Source: an uncultured Acetatifactor sp.
Lineage (GTDB): Bacteria; Bacillota; Clostridia; Lachnospirales; Lachnospiraceae
Reading direction: 5' to 3'
DNA: 54,218 bases
NCBI GenBank assembly: GCA_910586215.1
Contig: CAJUGH010000014.1
Span: forward strand, 1 to 54,218
A model generated the notes under the pieces. That model was not told the DNA's origin. It worked only from the letters and a program-made list of their open reading frames with translations, and searched no databases. Shown here piece after piece: positions 8,036 through 14,831 of the stretch. The position numbers and the translations under genes were made by a program. Within the stretch, counting starts at the first letter, position 1. Every line of letters begins with the position of its first letter.

Positions 8036-8989
8036 TCCCCGTCTTCGGAACAGCTTTCCAGGAAGCTGTTCCAGAATCACGGCAGCGAATACCAGCACAC
8101 ATCCTGCAATCTGTCTGCCAGTCATGGTCTGGTCTGTCCCCAGGAATCCGATGCGGTAAGCAATCCAGCCTGCCAGGGTGGCAAACACGGACTCCAGGCT
8201 AAGAAGCAGGGCTGCTACTGTGGGATTTACCCCCTTCTGCCCGATTACCTGCAGGGTATACGCCACCCCGCAGCTTAGGACGCCGGCATAGAGCAGGGTT
8301 CCCCGGCCCTCCCAGAGTTGTGTCCAGGTGGGATGGCCCCAGATCAGCGACCCTATGCCGCAAAGGATCCCACAGACTATAAACTGGATGCAGGACACCA
8401 CCACGCCGTCCGTTTTCGGAGAAAAATGATCCACCAGCATGATGTGGACGGTAAATACAATGGCACACAAAAATACCAGGATGTCCCCGCTTCCCAGCAC
8501 CAGGCTCTCCTGCATACACAGCAGGTACATCCCCACTGCCGCCATCCCGGCACCCACCCAGGTAATGCCGGGAACCTTCTTTTTAAGGAAGATCCCGCCC
8601 ATGGGTACGAAGATAATATATAAGGTCGTGATAAACCCGGCCTTGCCCACCGTGGTATACTTGATGCCAAACTGCTGCAGGGTGCTGGCCACAGTCAGCG
8701 CAAGGCCGCACCATAACCCTGCCCGGATAGTCAGGGATCTGTCTGCCCTTTTCCTGTCCTTTTCCCCTTTCGTTTCTCCTCCCCTTTTCCTGGCCCTGTC
8801 CTTTATCCACCTGTCTACCCCAAGATAGCACAGCAGGGAAAATGCCCCGATCAGCGCACGCACCCCGTTAAAGGTAAAGGGATGCATATAGTCCATGCCC
8901 TTGCTCTGGGATACGAAGGCCAGTCCCCAGATGAAAGCTGTCAGCAACAGCAGCATGCTGTGTCTTGCTTTTTCGCTTGTACCTTTCAT
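8009..8989 (-). CDS. EamA-family (DMT superfamily) transporter
   Basis: A 326-residue inner-membrane transporter with ten predicted hydrophobic helices in two EamA repeats (about 12-150 and 170-305), which suggests metabolite or amino-acid export; the substrate is unknown. A charged insert of about 25 residues ('DRARKRGGETKGEKDRKRA') separates helices 2 and 3 and is likely cytoplasmic. The ATG at 8989 overlaps the stop of the upstream shikimate kinase gene as ATGA, so the two are translationally coupled. The last residues read into the AAA-ATPase remnant, so the C-terminus may have been altered by that rearrangement. Confidence 0.85.
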   Translation of the reverse strand: MKGTSEKARHSMLLLLTAFIWGLAFVSQSKGMDYMHPFTFNGVRALIGAFSLLCYLGVDRWIKDRARKRGGETKGEKDRKRADRSLTIRAGLWCGLALTVASTLQQFGIKYTTVGKAGFITTLYIIFVPMGGIFLKKKVPGITWVGAGMAAVGMYLLCMQESLVLGSGDILVFLCAIVFTVHIMLVDHFSPKTDGVVVSCIQFIVCGILCGIGSLIWGHPTWTQLWEGRGTLLYAGVLSCGVAYTLQVIGQKGVNPTVAALLLSLESVFATLAGWIAYRIGFLGTDQTMTGRQIAGCVLVFAAVILEQLPGKLFRRRGSRTMSSLL

Positions 8990-9489
8990 GGGCACACCCC
9001 CACCTGCGCTACCTCTGCCGCCACATCCCTAAGCTGTTTCCCGCTGCATTCCACTGTCACATGGGCGTATTTCTCATAAAGGGGCGTACGTTCCTGGTAC
9101 AGTTCCTTCAAGGTCTGGCCAGGATGCAGGGTTACGCCCCGGGCATTCAGATCCCCCAGGCGCTCTGCCACTTCCCCACAGGGCAGGTGCAGGTAGACCA
9201 CCCTGCCGATCTGGCGCAGGTGCTCCATGGCCTCCCGCCCATATATCACACTTCCCCCAGTGGCAATCACACTCCTTCTGGGGGCCAGGGAGGCATTTAC
9301 CGCATTCTCTATCTCCCAGAAGCCTTCCACGCCATTCTCTTCAATCAGTTCATGGAGCAGCTTCCCGTATCTGTCCTGGATTACCAGGTCAGAATCCACA
9401 AAACCATACCCCAGCTTTTTGGCCAGTACCACACCCACTGTGCTCTTCCCCACACCGGGCATTCCGATCAGTACAATATTTTCTCCCAT
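8986..9489 (-). CDS. aroK: Shikimate kinase
   Basis: Phosphorylates shikimate with ATP in the aromatic amino-acid (chorismate) pathway; cytoplasmic, 167 residues, a normal size. The Walker A loop is 'GMPGVGKST' at the N-terminus, the substrate-binding 'DSD' follows near residue 33, and the 'ATGGSVI' loop stands for the usual GGG motif with Ser in the third position. It is the middle gene of a minus-strand set: RidA (31 bases upstream), aroK, then the DMT transporter (4-base overlap). Other aro genes are not in the window. Confidence 0.9.
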   Translation of the reverse strand: MGENIVLIGMPGVGKSTVGVVLAKKLGYGFVDSDLVIQDRYGKLLHELIEENGVEGFWEIENAVNASLAPRRSVIATGGSVIYGREAMEHLRQIGRVVYLHLPCGEVAERLGDLNARGVTLHPGQTLKELYQERTPLYEKYAHVTVECSGKQLRDVAAEVAQVGVCP

Positions 9490-9520
9490 GCATACACCTG
9501 CTCCCTGTCAGTCCCCGGCC

Positions 9521-9895
9521 TTACACTGCCGCTATGACCTCAACCTCACAGAGCACATTCTTGGGCAATGTCTTCACCGCCACACAACTCCTGGCTGGCT
9601 TCTCTGTGAAATACCGGGCATACACTTCATTGAAAGCGGCGAAATCTCCCATGTCTGCCAAAAAGCAGGTAGTCTTCACCACTTTCGTGTAATCCGTGCC
9701 AGCCTCTGCAAGGATCGCCCCCACGTTTTTCATGACCTGCTGTGCCTGGGCCGTGATGTCTGTCCCCTCAATCTCCCCTGTTGCAGGATTGATCGGGATC
9801 TGCCCGGATGCAAAGAGCATTCCGTTTACCAGGATTCCCTGGGAGTAAGGACCTATGGCCGCAGGTGCTTTTTCTGTAAATACTTTCTGTAACAT
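9521..9895 (-). CDS. ridA: RidA-family enamine/imine deaminase
   Basis: A 124-residue RidA (YjgF/UK114) protein, which hydrolyses reactive enamine/imine intermediates such as 2-aminoacrylate and so protects PLP enzymes. Family marks are 'AIGPYSQG', 'FASGQIPINPATGE', and the substrate-binding Arg in 'ARSCVAVKTLPK' with the final 'EVEVIA'. A good GAGGAG site precedes ATG. First gene of the RidA-aroK-DMT set. The upstream 160 bases hold two large inverted repeats. Confidence 0.93.
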   Translation of the reverse strand: MLQKVFTEKAPAAIGPYSQGILVNGMLFASGQIPINPATGEIEGTDITAQAQQVMKNVGAILAEAGTDYTKVVKTTCFLADMGDFAAFNEVYARYFTEKPARSCVAVKTLPKNVLCEVEVIAAV

Positions 9896-9936
9896 ACGAT
9901 TTCTCCTCTCTATTTCCAGAACTGGTACAAGACCGT

Positions 9937-9978
9937 AAGAATGCCTGCTTAAAGCGTACTTGTTCGCTTGGCATTCTT
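9937..9978. repeat. Long interrupted hairpin upstream of ridA
   Basis: AAGAATGCC (9937-9945) pairs with GGCATTCTT (9970-9978), and an inner AAGCG/CGCTT stem lies between them. It sits in the ridA leader region next to the repeat at 9979-10034. It may regulate ridA or be part of the repeat element. Confidence 0.5.
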
Positions 9979-10034
9979 AACGGAATGACTTGGATTTTCT
10001 TATCTTCATTCCGTTCCCTCTTTGACATGCCAGT
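9979..10034 (-). repeat. Intergenic repeat family, copy 1
   Basis: Minus strand reads GCACTGGCATGTCAAAGAGG, then the core GAACGGAATGAAGAT. The half AACGGAATG is also present inverted (9979-9987 and 10007-10015). The core and the preceding CATGTCAA recur at 19637-19731, and the core again at 14806-14831. It lies downstream of the 80-residue gene. Confidence 0.6.
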
Positions 10035-10054
10035 GCAGTCTCTATCCGCACAGG

Positions 10055-10297
10055 TTATTGTCTCTCCGGCTCATCGAACTCCACCGTCACATAATATCCC
10101 CTGGCATTCTCCACAATGTCAGACACCACGCCCTCCCGGCTTAAGAGCCTGTCCCGGAATGGAATGTTGGCCGACATGGCCAGAGCCGGGTCTATGATAT
10201 AGTAGTAGTTGCTGGGAAGCAGCCCCTCTGTCACCGTCACCTTCTGCCCCGTCTCCAAAAGCCCTGGGCGCTCCATCTTGAATTCCATCCTGCGCAT
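10055..10297 (-). CDS. Small protein of unknown function (80 residues)
   Basis: A soluble, mixed-charge protein I do not recognise. It contains a 'KVTVTEGLLPSNYYYIIDPALAMSANIPFRDRLLSREGVV' core and a beta-type end 'ARGYYVTVEFDEPE', with no Cys and no membrane segment. The start at 10297 has AAGGGGA about 7 bases upstream, and a promoter lies at 10346-10375; the longer frame to 10396 would run through that promoter. The fixed promoter, ribosome site and codon use argue that it is real. Confidence 0.65.
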   Translation of the reverse strand: MRRMEFKMERPGLLETGQKVTVTEGLLPSNYYYIIDPALAMSANIPFRDRLLSREGVVSDIVENARGYYVTVEFDEPERQ

Positions 10298-10345
10298 GGC
10301 AGATTCCCCTTCCCTATCACCTATACCTTCTGCTCCACGTTCCCC

Positions 10346-10375
10346 ATTATACTCCACCTGACCGGGAAAATGCAA
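10346..10375 (-). promoter_or_regulatory. Promoter of the 80-residue gene
   Basis: TTGCAT (10370-10375) and TATAAT (10346-10351) with an 18-base spacer, about 50 bases before the start codon. Confidence 0.6.
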
Positions 10376-10411
10376 GACGGACTTGGGATTTTCCATTTTC
10401 TCCTCATTCTT

Positions 10412-11977
10412 TCAGTCAGCTTTTTCAATCTGGCAGCGATGCTCTTTCTTGTCCCTGTCATAGTTGATTCCCACAAGCAGGATTTCCCCTGTATATCCTT
10501 CCAGGGCCTGTGTATACTGTCTGTCTTTGATCTGTTGTATGGCAGCAGAAGCCGTCTTATCATATTTCAGTTCTACCACCATGGCCGGTTTTGCCACACC
10601 AGGCAGTGGCAGGAATACGATGTCCGCGTATCCTTTTCCAGCGGGGAGTTCCCGAATCAGTTTATAGTCTTTCCGGGCACTATAATATGCCAGTCCAATA
10701 GCCGCCCCCAGAGAATTCTCATCATTGTATGTCAAGATGGATGCCGCCTCCCTGTGGGCGTTGTCCAGTCCCCTGGCAACACTCTCTTCCTTCCGGGCAA
10801 GTGTATCTGCAAGAAGCTTTTCCGATGCTTTCAAGATGCGCATGACCTCTTCCCAGCCGCTTACGTTCATGGCTGTCTCGAATTCTCCCAGAATCTCCCT
10901 GTTGGGGATAAACACTTCCTTTTTCACAGAATCATAGGCCAGGTATCCCAGATGGATCAAAAGGGTCAGCACATCATCCTTTGTCTTAAATGTATACATA
11001 TCGTTCTGAAAACTGCGCGTATTGACAACAACTCGTCCTCCACCCAGCATCTGCGCCACATCTGTCCGCAGGCCGTCAAAATCCATATCCATATAGGCTT
11101 TCAGTGCCTCATAAGTCTCCGTGGAAGTCCAATATCCCCCATAGTCCCGGGAACGCATGGCTTCCACCACAGACCGCGGATTGTAGATGTGCTTCCATCT
11201 CTTGAACACATACCCGTCATACCAGCTTCCGATCTCCTTGAAATCCATGTCAAACCTGTCACAGAGTTCCTTCACTTCTCCTTCTGTAAAACCGGTATAT
11301 TCCTCCAGATCCTTCTGATCCGTCATTGCGTATTCATAGAACATATTCAACGCAGAATGGGAACCGTACTTTTTCACCGGCAGGATCCCCGTCATATAGA
11401 CAAGGGCCACATAGGGCCGGTCCTTCAGAAGATTGCGCAGAAAGTCGAGATACTGTCTCTGGAATTCCTCGTCCTCCTGCCTTTCCCGCATGACACAATC
11501 CCATTCATCAATCAGAATGATAAACTGCCTGCCTGTCTCCCCATAAATCTCCCGCAAAGCCGCTGATAACCCCCTGTCCGGCTCCTTTAGGATCTGCCCA
11601 TATACTTTCCTCAGATCCCTAAGTACTTCCTGTACCAGATAATCTGTCACTTCTCCCAATGTTGCTTCACTCAAGAACTGCTGCATGTTCAAGAGAAGCA
11701 CATCATACCGGTTCAAGTGTTCCAGAAAAGAGGCATCCTCTTCTATCCTACGGCCCCTAAATAGATCAGCCGAATCACACCCATTGCCATAATAAGCAGC
11801 TAGCATTTCCAGGGCCATCGTCTTGCCAAAACGCCTGGGCCTGCTGACACAGATATACTTTTCCGTGGTGTTCAGCAGTGCATTGGTACATGCAATCAGA
11901 CCCGTCTTGTCTACATAGATCCTGGAACGGACAGACTCCCAGAAGCCATGCCTTCCCGGATTCAGATAGTTACCCAT
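10412..11977 (-). CDS. AAA-ATPase with PD-(D/E)XK nuclease-like domain (DUF1703 family)
   Basis: A 521-residue protein of a family abundant in gut Clostridia and Bacteroidetes. The N-terminal AAA-like ATPase has Walker A 'RPRRFGKTMAL' near residue 50 and Walker B 'FIILIDEWD' near 175. The C-terminal third ends in a PD-(D/E)XK-type core: 'GKGYADIVFLP' (Asp) and 'MVVELKYD' (Glu-x-Lys). Function is unproven; a role in defence or mobile-element biology is often proposed. The start at 11977 has GAGGAGG with 6-base spacing. Highly related copies are commonly scattered through a genome, and a decayed tail of one lies at 7952-8035. Confidence 0.88.
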   Translation of the reverse strand: MGNYLNPGRHGFWESVRSRIYVDKTGLIACTNALLNTTEKYICVSRPRRFGKTMALEMLAAYYGNGCDSADLFRGRRIEEDASFLEHLNRYDVLLLNMQQFLSEATLGEVTDYLVQEVLRDLRKVYGQILKEPDRGLSAALREIYGETGRQFIILIDEWDCVMRERQEDEEFQRQYLDFLRNLLKDRPYVALVYMTGILPVKKYGSHSALNMFYEYAMTDQKDLEEYTGFTEGEVKELCDRFDMDFKEIGSWYDGYVFKRWKHIYNPRSVVEAMRSRDYGGYWTSTETYEALKAYMDMDFDGLRTDVAQMLGGGRVVVNTRSFQNDMYTFKTKDDVLTLLIHLGYLAYDSVKKEVFIPNREILGEFETAMNVSGWEEVMRILKASEKLLADTLARKEESVARGLDNAHREAASILTYNDENSLGAAIGLAYYSARKDYKLIRELPAGKGYADIVFLPLPGVAKPAMVVELKYDKTASAAIQQIKDRQYTQALEGYTGEILLVGINYDRDKKEHRCQIEKAD

Positions 11978-12069
11978 AAAACACCTCCTCACACAGGTCA
12001 TGTGCCGCTCGCAAAAAGAACCATTCCTAAATCTTAGGGAATACTTTTTACCTCCAACATCATAACATA

Positions 12070-12095
12070 AAATTCTGCCGGGGACAATCCCCGGC
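12070..12095 (-). terminator. Terminator of the esterase-GH28-GH105 gene set
   Basis: A perfect 8-bp stem GCCGGGGA/TCCCCGGC (12077-12095) sits just after the SGNH gene stop at 12108, followed on the minus strand by a modest AATTTT tract. Confidence 0.6.
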
Positions 12096-12107
12096 AAAGT
12101 TCTGTTT

Positions 12108-13253
12108 TCATATTAGAAAATCCCCGATCCGTACAAAGTACCCCTGGGATTCTTCCATCCGTTCCCGGGCCACCCGGATCCGCAGCCGGTGTTCCCCCGG
12201 CTCCAGATCCTGGGCCAGCATCCTGGCACTTCCCCTGTCAAAGGTACGGGCATAGGTATCCCAGGCAGGAAGCGCTTCATAGGCACCTCCGTCCAGGGAC
12301 CACTCCATGATACCCCCATCACAGGAAATCATGTAGAACAGTCCGATCTTATCCCCCTGGAAAATATATTCCAGACTGTCCCCAGGCCTATGGCTGCTCA
12401 CATAGCTTCCAAATCTTCCGCACATGGCGATATGCTCCGTGACAAATCCCTGCAGCAGGGCCTGGGAGGCCGGTACCATCCGGCAGGCTGTGTATCTGTT
12501 CTCCTGCACGTCTCTCAGACAGTTTCCCGGGACCTCTGCCGGATCTTCTTCCCTATGTCCTCCAATATACCCTTCCCTGTATGCCCCCAGGTCCTTCTTT
12601 GGCCCTCTGGCCGGATCTCCTTTTTCCTCCCCTCCTGACAGGGCCTTCTGTAGGAATTCCCACACCCCTTCAAAGTAAATCCGGTACCCGGCGCGGTTCG
12701 GATGTACCCCGTCGGGAAGCGCATCCTGAAGGGCCAGCCCTTGTGTCTGCATCTTCTCCCACAGCCTGGATCCCACATTGACCCAGGGCAGTCCAAACTG
12801 TCCGGCCACCTGCCTGTGTACCTGTACCGATTCCGGCTCCCTGCCGGCGCTCTCCTCCATCATCTTCCCCGTGACAGTGAGCACAAATACCACATCGCAC
12901 TCCGGCACTTTCCTCCACAGCTTATATAGGATAGCTTCCAGGGATTCCCGTATCTCCTCTGCCGGCCTGGTATAGTCATTCACTGCGAATTCCACGAACA
13001 GCAGGTCTGGTCTGGCCTCCAGCACATCCCGCTCCATGCGGAAGGCCCCGAACCGGGAATCCGTGCCGCCGATGCCAGCATTGCGTGCCTGGAAGAGACA
13101 CCGGGGATAGCTTCTCTCCAGTTCTCCCTGCAGCAGCCCCTGCCAACACAGCCGCTTGTCATCCACTCCCTGGCCTTCTGTGATGGAGCCGCCCAGGTAC
13201 ACAATCCTTGCCGCCTGCCCCTCTTCCACACATCTGCGGAAATGCCCTAACAT
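12108..13253 (-). CDS. SGNH/GDSL-type esterase, likely carbohydrate acetylesterase
   Basis: A 381-residue SGNH hydrolase. Block I Ser lies in 'YLGGSITEG' near residue 23, block III Asn in 'FAVNDY', and the catalytic Asp/His pair in 'DGVHPNRAGY' near residue 185. The C-terminal 150 residues form a separate beta-rich module, probably carbohydrate binding ('GDKIGLFYMISCDGGIMEWSLDGG'). No signal peptide. By context it would remove acetyl groups from imported pectic oligosaccharides, as proposed for the B. subtilis yes-locus SGNH proteins YesT and YesY. It lies 36 bases after the GH28 gene and has AGGAGGGAGG upstream. Confidence 0.85.
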   Translation of the reverse strand: MLGHFRRCVEEGQAARIVYLGGSITEGQGVDDKRLCWQGLLQGELERSYPRCLFQARNAGIGGTDSRFGAFRMERDVLEARPDLLFVEFAVNDYTRPAEEIRESLEAILYKLWRKVPECDVVFVLTVTGKMMEESAGREPESVQVHRQVAGQFGLPWVNVGSRLWEKMQTQGLALQDALPDGVHPNRAGYRIYFEGVWEFLQKALSGGEEKGDPARGPKKDLGAYREGYIGGHREEDPAEVPGNCLRDVQENRYTACRMVPASQALLQGFVTEHIAMCGRFGSYVSSHRPGDSLEYIFQGDKIGLFYMISCDGGIMEWSLDGGAYEALPAWDTYARTFDRGSARMLAQDLEPGEHRLRIRVARERMEESQGYFVRIGDFLI

Positions 13254-13289
13254 AACCTTACCTCCCTCCTAAGATGGATCCCTGGCCAT

Positions 13290-14642
13290 TCATCCCCATA
13301 CATCCCAGGCATCCTCCTTCGCAATCATAGGTCTTCCATCCGGCTCCCTGGCAGTCATGCGCATTCCTTCCCACCGGACATTCCTAATGTGGCGCAGATA
13401 CAGGCCCCAGCAGGGCAGCGGATCAAACAGATGGAACTCCGGGTACTGGTCTCCCATCTCCGGTACCTTCCAGGCAGAGACCTCCTCTCCGGCAGCGGCT
13501 TCTTGTATGGGGGCTGCCTCCTGTCCGGAAGCAGAAGCCGCTCCTCCCCCCGGCATGTGAAATACGCAGTCCTTCAGCACCACATCCTCCATGGGAAACT
13601 CTTCCAGACCGGAGAATACCACACATCCCTTGGCATTGCCCCAGGGTTTCCCCAGATAATATCCTCCTTTTGCAGACACCACCCAGGCCGCAATCCGTTC
13701 CAGGCGCACCTGGGATATCTTTCCCGGCTTGTCCTTCCGCACCCCGAAATACTCCCTGAGCCGCTCCCCCTGGCTGAAGAAGATGGGACCTGTACAATGG
13801 ATCATTCGGATATCGTGCAGGTGCAGGCCCTCCACATTCCCCCCGTCCACAGGCACCACCTTGATCCCGCAGCCATACACATCGTAGAACACACAGTCTG
13901 ACACTTCTATGTCCCGGAAATCCCCTACTGACTCTGTGCCAATCTTAAAGGCAGCCCAGGCGGTAGTCACCTGGCAACCGGACACTTGGATTCCCTCACA
14001 GGGAAGCTTCCCGGTAGCCTTGAGGCAGATGGCATCGTCCCCTGTGTCCAGCCTGCAGTTTCTGACGCTGACCTGGCTGCACCCGTCAATATCGATCCCA
14101 TCATTATTGCCGTTGCACCGGTTGGTGATCTGGATGCCTTCCAGGCACACCCTCTGGCACTCCTGCAGATGAAGGCACCAGGCTGCCGCCTGTCTGAAAC
14201 GCACCCCCTGGATCCTCACTTCTCTGCAACGCACCAGCCGGATGAGGAAGGGACGGATCCTGTGGGCTGCATGTTCCGGAGGGAACTGGCCGCCCCGGCC
14301 GTCCAAGGTTCCCTCCCCTTCCAGGCCGATGTCCTCTGCATCCAGGGCATACAGCATCGCCCTTCCCCTTCTGTGTCCCACTGCATCCACAAAGCAACTC
14401 TCATTGTCCGGGTAATCCTCTATCTCCCCGCTGCCCAGCAGCAGGGCATCCCGTTCCAGCACAAGGGTTACATGGCTTCTCAGCCGCAGGGTCCCCGTGA
14501 CATAGGTGCCCTCTTCCAGCACCACCTTCCCGCCTCCCTGTTCAAAGCAGGTGTCTATAGCCTCCTGGATCCGTTCTGTATCTGAAGCAACGCAGCCGTT
14601 TCCATCTATCTGCCCCACCGAACCAATCTGTATCCTTCCCAT
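13290..14642 (-). CDS. Glycoside hydrolase family 28 (polygalacturonase-like)
   Basis: A 450-residue right-handed beta-helix enzyme acting on galacturonan or rhamnogalacturonan oligosaccharides. GH28 catalytic blocks are present: 'NNDGIDIDGC' (the NxD block), 'DTGDDAICLKA' (paired Asp) and 'GIKVV' (the RIK-type block). The classical GHG block is 'IGTESVGDFRDI', a form common in bacterial intracellular GH28 proteins. A short low-complexity Ala/Gly/Glu insert lies near residue 365. There is no signal peptide, so the substrate must be imported. AGGAGGGG precedes the ATG. Upstream are 179 bases with a repeat element and the GH105-like gene. Confidence 0.9.
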   Translation of the reverse strand: MGRIQIGSVGQIDGNGCVASDTERIQEAIDTCFEQGGGKVVLEEGTYVTGTLRLRSHVTLVLERDALLLGSGEIEDYPDNESCFVDAVGHRRGRAMLYALDAEDIGLEGEGTLDGRGGQFPPEHAAHRIRPFLIRLVRCREVRIQGVRFRQAAAWCLHLQECQRVCLEGIQITNRCNGNNDGIDIDGCSQVSVRNCRLDTGDDAICLKATGKLPCEGIQVSGCQVTTAWAAFKIGTESVGDFRDIEVSDCVFYDVYGCGIKVVPVDGGNVEGLHLHDIRMIHCTGPIFFSQGERLREYFGVRKDKPGKISQVRLERIAAWVVSAKGGYYLGKPWGNAKGCVVFSGLEEFPMEDVVLKDCVFHMPGGGAASASGQEAAPIQEAAAGEEVSAWKVPEMGDQYPEFHLFDPLPCWGLYLRHIRNVRWEGMRMTAREPDGRPMIAKEDAWDVWG

Positions 14643-14761
14643 AACCCCTCCTGTCCTTTTCTGGCATCATCAATTTAGTTTCTGGGACTGGCATCCTGTC
14701 TTCCCAGATACTTCTATTTCGTCATGCCGCTTTATAATGCCGTCTTTTTACACCTCCAAAC

Positions 14762-14831
14762 ATGTCGGCGCAGCCGACACAAATAATCAATGAACTGGTG
14801 CAAACAAATTCTTCATTCCGTTCACACTTCC
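14762..14831 (-). repeat. Intergenic repeat family, copy 2
   Basis: Directly after the GH105-like gene the minus strand reads AAGTGTGAACGGAATGAAGA (14812-14831), overlapping the stop codon, then TTTGT and, after a spacer, the hairpin GTCGGC-TGC-GCCGAC followed by ATGT. The same order of parts occurs at 19637-19731. I see nothing else in the gap 14643-14821. Confidence 0.6.
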
